Part shown: piece by piece, positions 34,231-42,394 of the stretch | Position numbering within the stretch: the stretch's first letter is position 1 | How the letters are laid out: every line of letters begins with the position of its first letter | Origin: Lentisphaeria bacterium | GTDB taxonomy: Bacteria > Verrucomicrobiota > Lentisphaeria > Victivallales > UBA1829 | Assembly (NCBI GenBank): GCA_003526375.1 | Contig: DPDG01000050.1 | Span: forward strand, 49,686-113,685 | DNA length: 64,000 bases | Reading direction: 5' to 3' | Position numbers and translations under genes: made by a program | The notes under the pieces: generated by a model | Databases searched by the model: none | The model's input: only the letters and a program-made list of their open reading frames with translations | What the model was told of the DNA's origin: nothing

Positions 34231-35952
34231 ATGAAGCATCTCTATTTTTTCAGAGACTACCTGACGGAACATTACGGAAAGGCGCTCCAGAGGATTCCGT
34301 TCGATCTGGGATTGTCCTGTCCGCACCGGAAACCGGACGGTTCCGGCGGATGCGCTTTCTGTGCGGAAAACGGTTCCGCCGCACGCCACCTGTCCCCGGA
34401 CATGAGCATAGCGAAACAGGCGGAGCGCGGCATCCGTTATGTCAAAGAACGTTACGGAGCGGAAGCCCCCTATCTCGCCTATTTCCAATCTTTCACCAAC
34501 ACCTATGCGGATATTGAGACATTGAAGCGCCTTTATGAGGAGGCGCTGTCCACCGCGGACTATAAAATCGTGATCATCGCGACACGCCCGGACTGCCTGA
34601 GTGAAGAATGTGTGGAATATCTCGCATCCCTGAAAAACAGATACGAGGTCTGGGTTGAGCTCGGTGTCCAGAGCGCCAATGACGCCACGCTGAAAAAGAT
34701 CAACCGGGGACACGGTTTCGCCGCCGTGGCAGATGCTGTGAAACGCCTTGATGCACGCGGAATCAAAGTCGCCGCCCATGTGATCCTCGGACTTCCCGGC
34801 GAGGACCGCAAAGATTATCTTGCAACGGCGGAACAGATTGCCGCCCTCCCCTTTTCCGGCATCAAAGTGCATAACCTGCTGATCCTGAAAGGCACTCCAA
34901 TGGCGCGGATGCTAAACGACGGGGAAGCGGCGCCGCTCAACGAATACGAATATGCCGGCGCTCTTGCGGACTTCCTTCTGCACCTGCCGGAAAAAATGGT
35001 CGTAATGCGCCTCAGCGCCGAGGCGGAACCGTCGGAAGTGATTGCGCCGAAATGGTGGATGAAAAAAGGACAGTTTCTCGAAATGTTCCGGCAGGTGTTC
35101 CGGGAACGTTCGGAAGGAAATGCAGACGGAATCCGCGCAGTCAGGACGGAAGACGGCTCCTATACGCTGTATCACCCGGAGTACCGCCAGCATTTCCACA
35201 GCATCGCGGGAGCGCGGGCGGAATCATGGAAGAAATACATCGAACCGTGCCGGATCGAAGAACGCCTGGCAACGGGAGACGATGTCGCGATTCTCGATAT
35301 CGGTTTCGGCATGGGTTACAACGTCGCCGCGCTCGCCGAACTTGCGGAACGGACGGCGAAAGGCAGGATTCATGCCGTTTCTCTGGAAATGGACCGCAAT
35401 ACGCTCAGGAACGCCCTCCTGCTACCGGATTTTCCGCGAAAAGATGTTCTGGAAGCGCTTTCCGCCGGGAACTGCTATCAAAGCACTTATGCGGAGATCG
35501 CGATTGCGTGGGGTGATGCACGGCAATATGTTTTGAATACGCAGGAAAAATTCGATTTTCTGTTTCTCGACGCTTTTTCGCCGGACAAAAATCCGGAACT
35601 CTGGACCTTTGAATTCATCGCCTCGCTGAAACGGCTTCTGAATCCCGGCGGATGCCTCGCGACCTATTCTTCGGCATATCCGTTTCTCGGAGCCCTGCAC
35701 CTGAACGGATTCCATATTTTCGAATCCGCTCCATTCGGCAGAAAACGCGGCGGAACGGTCGCTTCGCCGTCATTGCTGGAACATTTGCCGCCTCTGCGGG
35801 AAAAAGAGTTCCTGATCGCCACGAAATCCACGGCGGGAACTCCTTACCATGATCCTGCGCACACCTGGACCCGCCGGGAAATTCTGGAAGACCACGCCCG
35901 CAGAGTCGCGGAACGCCGCGCCTCCGGCATCCCGAAATGGTACAAAGGATAA
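34231..35952 (+). CDS. Radical SAM (YhcC/YtqA family) fused to MnmC/MnmD-type tRNA methyltransferase
   Basis: A 573-residue two-domain protein. Residues 1 to about 300 are a radical SAM enzyme of the YhcC/YtqA (TIGR01212) family: Cys30, Cys41 and Cys44 give the iron-sulfur site with the long C-x10-C-x2-C spacing, then 'YFQSFTNTYADIETL', 'ATRPDCLSEECVEYL' and 'WVELGVQSAND'. Residues about 310-530 are an MnmC-type (DUF752) methyltransferase: 'FHSIAGARAES' (about 322-332), SAM loop 'LDIGFGMGYN' (355-364) and the hallmark 'LDAFSPDKNPELW' (446-458). That domain finishes mnm5U at tRNA wobble U34. ATG 34231 lies 7 bases after rpe. No FAD oxidase domain (the MnmC C-terminal part) is present, so the radical SAM half may supply the earlier step. 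Domain assignment is firm; the joint pathway role is inferred. Confidence 0.9.
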   Translation: MKHLYFFRDYLTEHYGKALQRIPFDLGLSCPHRKPDGSGGCAFCAENGSAARHLSPDMSIAKQAERGIRYVKERYGAEAPYLAYFQSFTNTYADIETLKRLYEEALSTADYKIVIIATRPDCLSEECVEYLASLKNRYEVWVELGVQSANDATLKKINRGHGFAAVADAVKRLDARGIKVAAHVILGLPGEDRKDYLATAEQIAALPFSGIKVHNLLILKGTPMARMLNDGEAAPLNEYEYAGALADFLLHLPEKMVVMRLSAEAEPSEVIAPKWWMKKGQFLEMFRQVFRERSEGNADGIRAVRTEDGSYTLYHPEYRQHFHSIAGARAESWKKYIEPCRIEERLATGDDVAILDIGFGMGYNVAALAELAERTAKGRIHAVSLEMDRNTLRNALLLPDFPRKDVLEALSAGNCYQSTYAEIAIAWGDARQYVLNTQEKFDFLFLDAFSPDKNPELWTFEFIASLKRLLNPGGCLATYSSAYPFLGALHLNGFHIFESAPFGRKRGGTVASPSLLEHLPPLREKEFLIATKSTAGTPYHDPAHTWTRREILEDHARRVAERRASGIPKWYKG

Positions 35953-35968
35953 CCGGCAAGAAGCATAT

Positions 35969-36016
35969 AAAAAAATCCATAAGCACTGCCCTGAAGCAGA
36001 AACAGCGCTTACGGAT
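35969..36016 (-). terminator. Strong intrinsic terminator of the acetylesterase-like gene
   Basis: On the minus strand a 14-bp stem (35975-35988 with 36003-36016; twelve Watson-Crick and two G-U pairs) is followed by seven T. It sits just past the stop codon at 36022. On the plus strand the two G-U pairs become mismatches, so it acts mainly for the minus-strand gene. Confidence 0.88.
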
Positions 36017-36021
36017 ACAAC

Positions 36022-37884
36022 TTAATCCAGCTCAACGGGCAGAGTGACTTCCTGCTCCGCATTCCGTTTCGTCCGCTTCAGATCCGTACGGGCGATATCA
36101 AGGGATACTCCCCACGCCGCGCCATGGTGCAATGCCAGCGCAAACATCACCTCGTGCCGTCCTTTTTCCCATACTGCATCCAAGTGATGCTGCTCCGGGA
36201 CAATCGGATTGGTTCCATTCTTATCCGTATATACGGCTTTGCCGTCAACAAACATTTTCACGGGTCCGTCATATCCGAACAGCAGACGCACCTGCATCGG
36301 CTCCGGCACGTCATAAACACTGCGGAAGAAACGGACTCCCTGCCGGTCTGCATATTGAGTGTGGTCAGGCGGAATCACAAAGGTTTTCTGCGGCGGCACG
36401 GAATAAGAAAGTTTTACGGAGTCGGCATATTTGATCCGATCCAGTTCCTCGGTCCCGAACAGCGGCTCGCTGACCTGCATCTTTGCGGTATACGGCGTCT
36501 TGAAGTATTCGCCGAAAAGCAGCTGCCACGTAAACGCCGGAAGCGAACGTCCGGCGCTGTCATGAATATTGCAGCAGGGATTCGCACAGCAGCCGTAGCC
36601 GAGATTCATCGCCGGCGCGCCGAAACCGCAGTGAAGAATCGCAGTATTTCCTTTCAGTTCCGTCCGGAAACTCAAATCCTCCTGAGAGTTGTTGAACATG
36701 AATCCCACGGGACGCCCTGCCGACACCAGTTCTCCCGCGACATTTTTAAATGATACAATAAACTGAACTTCATTGATTTTCGGAAGATATTTCATTTTGA
36801 CCGAGTCCAGTTCGATCGGCGGGGGAAGCGCATCTTTCCCCCCGGTAAGCGTATATGCGGCTTCCGCAAGACGCCGCCCCAGTATGATCTGGGATTTTCC
36901 GCTGAGATGAATCCCGTCATCCAGTTCCAGGTCAATCGCGGGGACAGTCAGCAGATTCCGTATTGAGTTCTGCAATGTCCTCTGAATCTCGCGAATGCAG
37001 ATCCAGTTTTTATCCGACGTGGCGTCGGTATAAATCAGACGTGCGATCTGCACCTGCACAAACGGCATTCCGGGAAAACGGAAATCCCGTCTGAGTGCTT
37101 TCACAAACCGGATCATATTCTGGCGGAACAGTGGAATCGTCTCCTCCTTCGCATCGGAACATCCCTGATACCAGATCATCCCGGAAACAAAGCCGCCGTT
37201 GCGTTTCACCCGGTTCAGCATCGCCCCATAAAGCGAATTGTCGCCATCCTTCTTCAACTTCGGGTCCCACTGCGCCATGGTCGTTCCACCGTGAGCACAG
37301 CAGATCAAGCCCTGCGGGACACCGGTCAGGCGGAACATTTCATTGGCGAAAGAAACGCCGGGTCCCGCCCCCTTCCCCATCGGATCTTTCCAGTCTGCCG
37401 GCTGCGGGCCGTCAACGCCGCGCAGTCTCCAATGCACCGGGGCATGGGCGACCGGTGGACACGTGATCGGCTCCTCCGCCCTGCCCCAGCGGTCATCCAT
37501 ATAATAAGCGCGCACCATCGGCGAAGAATTCTTATACGCGCCGGAAAGATTGCCGTATCCCTGCATGTTGGACTGTCCGCCAAGCACCCAGACATCCCCC
37601 ACCAGCACATCCTTCAACGTAAGAGATTCCTTTCCGACAGTAACCGTAATCCGGTAAGGGCCTCCCGCTTTCAGTCCCTCCAGCACACCGCTGAACTTAC
37701 CGGCGGAGGCACGTCCGCACACTCTCCCCGTCATCCCCTCGATCTTTCCGCCGTCAGCGCCGCATACACTGACTTTAACTTGCCCTCCGCCGGAGGAGCA
37801 CTCCCCGGTAAAAGGCTGTTCACTGACGCCGTCGGCATTCCGGCGGATCACCATCTGTTCAAAAAGACCTGTCAGAATCTTCAT
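36022..37884 (-). CDS. Sialate O-acetylesterase-like SGNH hydrolase
   Basis: A 620-residue carbohydrate esterase of the SASA (DUF303) type, thought to remove O-acetyl groups from sialic acid or other sugars. The 'VLVGDVWVLGGQSNMQG' block holds the nucleophile Ser (in GQSNMQ), 'GMIWYQGCSDA' is the third SGNH block, and 'DLELDDGIHLSG' gives the catalytic Asp and His. An N-terminal beta-sandwich and a long C-terminal beta-rich region flank it. I place the start at ATG 37884; no signal peptide is visible from it or from the upstream extension (to 37953), unusual for an enzyme acting on outside glycans. It is followed by a strong terminator and faces the kinase gene head to head. Confidence 0.85.
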   Translation of the reverse strand: MKILTGLFEQMVIRRNADGVSEQPFTGECSSGGGQVKVSVCGADGGKIEGMTGRVCGRASAGKFSGVLEGLKAGGPYRITVTVGKESLTLKDVLVGDVWVLGGQSNMQGYGNLSGAYKNSSPMVRAYYMDDRWGRAEEPITCPPVAHAPVHWRLRGVDGPQPADWKDPMGKGAGPGVSFANEMFRLTGVPQGLICCAHGGTTMAQWDPKLKKDGDNSLYGAMLNRVKRNGGFVSGMIWYQGCSDAKEETIPLFRQNMIRFVKALRRDFRFPGMPFVQVQIARLIYTDATSDKNWICIREIQRTLQNSIRNLLTVPAIDLELDDGIHLSGKSQIILGRRLAEAAYTLTGGKDALPPPIELDSVKMKYLPKINEVQFIVSFKNVAGELVSAGRPVGFMFNNSQEDLSFRTELKGNTAILHCGFGAPAMNLGYGCCANPCCNIHDSAGRSLPAFTWQLLFGEYFKTPYTAKMQVSEPLFGTEELDRIKYADSVKLSYSVPPQKTFVIPPDHTQYADRQGVRFFRSVYDVPEPMQVRLLFGYDGPVKMFVDGKAVYTDKNGTNPIVPEQHHLDAVWEKGRHEVMFALALHHGAAWGVSLDIARTDLKRTKRNAEQEVTLPVELD

Positions 37885-37994
37885 TTCCCATCCTGTCTCC
37901 GTTGTTTTTGAAAGAAAACGCATATAAGATATCCCGGCGGCAAATACATACAAGCCTGAAGATTCAGAAAATCGTAAAAATCATCCGTTGAAGA

Positions 37995-38023
37995 TTGTAT
38001 TTTCCGGACAGCTCCGCTATATT
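37995..38023 (+). promoter_or_regulatory. Sigma70-type promoter of the Ser/Thr kinase gene
   Basis: TTGTAT (37995-38000) and TATATT (38018-38023) are separated by 17 bases, with the kinase ATG at 38046. Transcription would start near 38030. Confidence 0.5.
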
Positions 38024-38045
38024 GCGGTGAATAATATGGGAGCAG

Positions 38046-39755
38046 ATGCCGCACATGAAAATTATCTGTCCGCACTGTAAGCGCATTACCGAACTGGAAC
38101 ATGTTTCACATGGTTGCAATGTGGAATGTGTCTGTTCCCGCGAATTCAAAGTCGATGACTCCACCATTCTCGAAGAATATTCCGAAATCGACAGCATCAT
38201 CCCGGAACAGATCGGGCAGTATCAGATCACGGAATTCATCGGTTACGGCGGCATGGGAAAGCTCTACAAGGGAATCCATCCGAATCTGGGAATTCCGGTA
38301 GCGCTCAAAGCCCTGCGCATGGAATACGTCACGGATACGGCGTCCTGCGACCGTTTCATCAAATCCGCAAAAATCTGCGCGAAACTGAACCATCCGAATA
38401 TCGTCAGAGTTTATGACTGCGGATACGACAAGGACAACGTGTATCTCGTCATGGAATACATCGGCGGCGGCAGCGCCCAGGATCTGTTCGAGCGGGAGGG
38501 AGCGCTGGAACAACATCGCGCCGCCCGGATTGCGCATGATGTCTGCCTCGGACTCATGGCGGCGGAATATCACGGGATTGTCCATCGGGACATCAAGCCT
38601 GAAAACATCATGTTTGCGGATGACGGCACGGTCAAGGTTCTCGACATGGGACTCGCCAAGATCGACGGCGACCAGCGTATCAATTCCTACTCCCGGACCA
38701 TCTCTTTCACCTCGCTGGGCACCGAACAATACATGCCGCCGGAACAAGCCATTGATGCGAGTTCCTGCGATTCGCGGGCGGATGTCTATTCCCTGGGCAT
38801 TACCCTGTACCAGCTCTGCACGGGAAAACTGCCGTTCGACTCGAACAATCCGCAGGAACTCCGCAGAATGCACGCGCTGGAAGCGCCTCAGCCGCCGCGG
38901 GAACTCAAGCCGGAACTTCATCCCGACCTCGAATACATTATCCTGAAATGCATCAGGAAAAACCGTGACGACCGTTATCAGTCGATCGACGAACTGGAAC
39001 TGGATCTGGATGCGTTTCTCAAGAACCACATCCTTCCGTCCAAACTCGTCTATGAAACAAAGCCCAGGACTTCGCCTTTCCAGCGGTTTGAGAACATCAA
39101 GTGGCGATACGCATTCCTGTTTCTCGGAGCGGCAGCCCTGCTCTCCGTCTCCACGCTGTACTGCCTCTTCACCTACATCAAAGAGAGAAAACGCACCCGG
39201 GCAAAGGTCCAGACCGTCATGCAGGTGCAGGACACTCAGCGCCGCCAGCAGATCCGCCAGATGTTCTCCGCCATTTCGCCGATGCTGCTCAAAGGACGCT
39301 TCGCCATGGCATACGAATACTACAACCTCCGCGGCGGCAGGGAACTGGCGCCGGAACTGGAAGGAGTCTTCGCCACGTTGCAGGACATTCCTTACACTTT
39401 TGCGAAACAGTGGAAGGAACGGATCGGGCAGACAGCCATGCTGACGCTTCAGAAAGCCCCTGCCGCGACTCTGTCCCTGCTCATCAACGACGTCATCGGC
39501 AACACGGTTTACGCAACGGACACGCAGACCCGGCAGGCATATACCTTTACGGTTCATGACCTGACTCCGGAGGATCAGCAGAAATACCTGCGCGGGATCA
39601 ACACGATCGCACTCTCCGTCTGGATCGGCTGTGAGTATGTCAACAATCACCGGCAGGCAAAGGCGGAGGCAATCTTCAAGCCATTGGATCTTTTCGGGGA
39701 ATACCTGATTCAGGAAATGAATACTGCGGATTATAATCATTCTCAGCAAAAATGA
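38046..39755 (+). CDS. Membrane Ser/Thr protein kinase with zinc-ribbon N terminus
   Basis: A 569-residue PknB-type kinase. Residues 1-35 form a short zinc ribbon ('ICPHC', then 'VECVC'). The kinase domain (about 58-327) has 'GYGGMGKLYKG' (glycine loop), Lys88 in 'VALKAL', 'HRDIKPENIMF' (about 180-190), 'LDMGLAK' in place of DFG, and 'GTEQYMPPEQ'. The helix-C glutamate expected in the 'RFxxEA' pattern is Ser here ('RFIKSAKICAKLNHPNI'). A single membrane helix (about 354-376) is followed by about 190 residues of unknown fold, probably periplasmic. It may be a weak or specialised kinase. It is an orphan gene with its own promoter. Confidence 0.9.
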   Translation: MPHMKIICPHCKRITELEHVSHGCNVECVCSREFKVDDSTILEEYSEIDSIIPEQIGQYQITEFIGYGGMGKLYKGIHPNLGIPVALKALRMEYVTDTASCDRFIKSAKICAKLNHPNIVRVYDCGYDKDNVYLVMEYIGGGSAQDLFEREGALEQHRAARIAHDVCLGLMAAEYHGIVHRDIKPENIMFADDGTVKVLDMGLAKIDGDQRINSYSRTISFTSLGTEQYMPPEQAIDASSCDSRADVYSLGITLYQLCTGKLPFDSNNPQELRRMHALEAPQPPRELKPELHPDLEYIILKCIRKNRDDRYQSIDELELDLDAFLKNHILPSKLVYETKPRTSPFQRFENIKWRYAFLFLGAAALLSVSTLYCLFTYIKERKRTRAKVQTVMQVQDTQRRQQIRQMFSAISPMLLKGRFAMAYEYYNLRGGRELAPELEGVFATLQDIPYTFAKQWKERIGQTAMLTLQKAPAATLSLLINDVIGNTVYATDTQTRQAYTFTVHDLTPEDQQKYLRGINTIALSVWIGCEYVNNHRQAKAEAIFKPLDLFGEYLIQEMNTADYNHSQQK

Positions 39756-39907
39756 TTCCGCGTATCTGCATTCCCGCATTCCGGGCGGACTGCTTTGCGG
39801 GAGCTACAAAATAAAATTGAAAAAACAGGAAAGAAGATTTGCATATTTCCCGATTGATGCTAAGGTGTATCATTATTTCCATTATGTGCAATATTGAGGT
39901 CGGAAAT

Positions 39908-40330
39908 TTGGAACAGTTATTGAAACAGAATGAGCGGATGTTTTCTGCGGCGCGCCTGATACGGCGTTATTCCATTGTACTGACTCTGATGGTTGCGCTT
40001 TTCGCATTCATGGCTCCTCAGCCCGAAGCAAAGGCAATGGACCCTGTCACAATCGCCATTCTGGCTCCGATCGCCATTCAGGTCGGCAAAGCCATGATGC
40101 CCTATATCATCAAGGGACTTACCAACATGGGGCGCATGGGACTCAAGGCAGGCGTCGAGCTCATCAATGTATTCCGGCTGCCGCTGGGAATTCTGCAACT
40201 GACTCTGCTGGCGCCGTTCGGGGCATTTTACTCCGGACTGCAAAACACCGTGATCGGTTTCATTGCGCCATTCAAGATGGCTTTCTTCGTCCTTATGATG
40301 CCGGTCGCCGCCTTTGGAATAGGCCTGTAG
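39908..40330 (+). CDS. Small membrane/exported protein of unknown function
   Basis: A 140-residue hydrophobic protein. An N-terminal helix ('YSIVLTLMVALFAFMA', then 'PQPEAKAMDP') resembles a signal peptide with cleavage near 'EAKA'. It is followed by two or three further hydrophobic stretches, one amphipathic with many Gly and Met. I choose the TTG at 39908 because a GAGGT ribosome site lies 7 bases before it; ATG 39884 is the alternative. It is 33 bases upstream of a DciA-like gene. I recognise no family. Confidence 0.6.
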   Translation: MEQLLKQNERMFSAARLIRRYSIVLTLMVALFAFMAPQPEAKAMDPVTIAILAPIAIQVGKAMMPYIIKGLTNMGRMGLKAGVELINVFRLPLGILQLTLLAPFGAFYSGLQNTVIGFIAPFKMAFFVLMMPVAAFGIGL

Positions 40331-40363
40331 CGGCTTTGTACCCTCTTTGTGTACTGACAACTT

Positions 40364-40852
40364 ATGAAAATCAGGAAAAAAACTCTGGACGCCATTCATT
40401 CCATGCTGACGGAATGGCATGGAATGGAGGAAGCAGGCAATTCTTTGGTCAATTTTCATCCTCAGCCTGTCGGAATCGACTCTCTGCTGGATAAGATTGT
40501 GGCGAGAGCGGTCCCTCCGTGGGAGCGCAAACTCAATGAAATCAAGCTCTCCTGGGCGGAACTTGCAGGAAACGAAACGGCGCGCCGCTGCCAGGTATCT
40601 CACTTGAACGACGGAGTTCTGTATATCGAGGTCTTTCATCCCGCCTACCGGATGGCTCTGGATACTCCGAAAATAAAATCCATGATGCTGGAAAAGGTCC
40701 AGAAACTTCTCGGCGCGGCGAACTGCCGTGAATTGAAATTCATTCCTGTCGGCAGAACCGCCCCCGGCGCATCTCTTTGCCGGAGAACCGCCCCCCCTTC
40801 TCCGAAAGTCCAGGAAAAAAAAGAAAAATATACCCCGGACCTGCCGCTGTAA
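40364..40852 (+). CDS. DciA-like (DUF721) protein
   Basis: A 162-residue protein with the DUF721 core: 'WERKLNEIKLSWAELAGNETARRCQV', 'DGVLYIEVFHPAYRMAL', and 'MLEKVQKLLGAANCRELKFI', equivalent to the W..LVG..IA / DGVL.V.V.S..W...L / V..I.F pattern. DciA-type proteins load the replicative helicase DnaB in bacteria lacking DnaC or DnaI. The C-terminal tail is basic and proline-rich. The assignment rests on motif resemblance. Confidence 0.72.
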   Translation: MKIRKKTLDAIHSMLTEWHGMEEAGNSLVNFHPQPVGIDSLLDKIVARAVPPWERKLNEIKLSWAELAGNETARRCQVSHLNDGVLYIEVFHPAYRMALDTPKIKSMMLEKVQKLLGAANCRELKFIPVGRTAPGASLCRRTAPPSPKVQEKKEKYTPDLPL

Positions 40853-40883
40853 ACGCAGAAAAAACAATGATTCCTCTTGCTGT

Positions 40884-41669
40884 TCACCGCAGAAAATCGG
40901 CAAGGATCTTCCAATACTCCCTGTCCAGAACCTCTTTCAGGTCATTATGCCCGGCATCAGGGACAAGGATCAGTTCACCGGGAACCGCCGCATTCTCAAA
41001 CACTTTTTTCCCGTTGCGGACAGGGATCACACGGTCCTTCCTGCCGTGAATCACGAGAAGCGGCACTTTGATGTTTCTGACCCGCTCCGCATTCGGGAAA
41101 CGATCGCCCGGAAGTCTGCCGAACGGCAGAACCACCTGAAACGCAGAAGCAAACGGAGCCTCCAGAACCAGAGCTCCAACGGGATATTTTTCCGCAAGAT
41201 AACACGCAGGCCCGCTTCCGACGGAAAAACCGATCACGACAATCTCAGCGGGAGAAATTCCCTTTTCCCCCGTCAGGTAATGATAAACGGCTTCGATGTC
41301 ACGACATGCGGCGGCGGAAGAGGGTTTTCCAGCAGATGCTCCATACCCCTCGTAGTCATATCCCGCCGCGGAATATCCGTGCCGCTGGTATTCCGCAAGC
41401 AGATACCGGACACTGCTCAAGTCTTCCGCGTTTCCATGACTGTAAAGAATGACTTTTCCACCGGGAGCTCCCGGATAATACAGCAATGCGATTTTTTCTG
41501 AACCGGCATCCAGCATGGTGAACTCATCTTTATTTCCGTTCCATGCGGGCGGACGGAAAAGAAGGCTTTCGACACAGCATCCGAGAACCACGGCAAACAG
41601 CACAAGAACAGCAGCAACCGTAACCCCGATACGGATCAGACTCCACTGCCACGATTTCAATTTCAGCAT
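40884..41669 (-). CDS. Membrane-anchored alpha/beta hydrolase (ABHD17-like)
   Basis: A 261-residue serine hydrolase. An N-terminal membrane helix (about 11-32) tethers it. The catalytic triad is visible as Ser in 'GFSVGSG' (about residue 150), Asp in 'VIHGRKDRVIP' and His in 'PDAGHNDL'. The oxyanion-side motif 'ILYSHGNAEDL' and 'YDYEGYGASAG' match the ABHD13/17 group, whose members are thioesterases or lipases. The substrate is unknown. A strong AGGAGG ribosome site precedes the start. Confidence 0.88.
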   Translation of the reverse strand: MLKLKSWQWSLIRIGVTVAAVLVLFAVVLGCCVESLLFRPPAWNGNKDEFTMLDAGSEKIALLYYPGAPGGKVILYSHGNAEDLSSVRYLLAEYQRHGYSAAGYDYEGYGASAGKPSSAAACRDIEAVYHYLTGEKGISPAEIVVIGFSVGSGPACYLAEKYPVGALVLEAPFASAFQVVLPFGRLPGDRFPNAERVRNIKVPLLVIHGRKDRVIPVRNGKKVFENAAVPGELILVPDAGHNDLKEVLDREYWKILADFLR

Positions 41670-41834
41670 ACTTCCTCCTTTTCAGAGGAAAATAAAACCG
41701 CCTGCGGAATTATTCAAGGGTGCAACTGCATTATTTCAACAAGAATGAGAAAGTGGCGCGCGCTTCATCCAACGGTTCCGTCTTCCGCAGCCGGGAACAC
41801 ACAGCAGAATCCAAAAGCCTTTTCCCATATTCCG

Positions 41835-42320
41835 TCATTCCTTTCCAAGTTTCATCGTATATGTTACGGCTTCGGTATGAAGATCGAAGCCGGCACGCTC
41901 ATAAGCCCGGCGTGCGGGAGCATGTGCTTCATCAAGCCCTGTCGTAACCTGCGCCAGAAGCATTCCCGCTTGACGGAAATATTCCAGCGCCGCCCGGTAC
42001 ATCTCCTGTCCGACGCCTTTCTCGCCGCAGCAGGGATCGACCGCATTGTTTGAAATGATTCCGACCTTTCGTTCCGCATCACAGTAAAAGGTAATGAAAC
42101 CGACGATTTTCCCCCTGCGCTCCGCGATATAAAAACATCCGGGATGATGTTTCAAATGGGCGGCAAGCTGTTTCTCCTTGCTGTTGCGCGAATCGGGATT
42201 CAGAACAGCATACACCTCTTTGCCGAGCTGTCTTTCAAAACCGCTGAAAATCGGTTCCCATGCCCTTTCTGCGATGGCGCAAACGGACTCGAAATCCTCC
42301 TGCCGGAACTCGCGGATCAT
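41835..42320 (-). CDS. GNAT-family N-acetyltransferase
   Basis: A 161-residue single-domain acetyltransferase. 'MIREFRQEDFESVCAIAERAW' opens the fold, the acetyl-CoA loop is 'CCGEKGVGQEMYRAAL', and 'LDEAHAPARRAYERAGFDLHTEAVTYTM' closes it, a RimI-like arrangement. The substrate is unknown. A GAGGAGA ribosome site is present. It sits alone between the hydrolase and a secreted protein gene on the same strand. Confidence 0.85.
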   Translation of the reverse strand: MIREFRQEDFESVCAIAERAWEPIFSGFERQLGKEVYAVLNPDSRNSKEKQLAAHLKHHPGCFYIAERRGKIVGFITFYCDAERKVGIISNNAVDPCCGEKGVGQEMYRAALEYFRQAGMLLAQVTTGLDEAHAPARRAYERAGFDLHTEAVTYTMKLGKE

Positions 42321-42394
42321 CTCTATTTCTCCTCTTTCAACTGTTATGCTTATTCCTCATTTCAAATTCAGCTTCAGATACCGGAAGCCTGTTC

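Noticed and set aside
38106..39779. A 557-residue minus-strand frame
   Set aside because: It is antisense to the Ser/Thr kinase gene and shows no domain.
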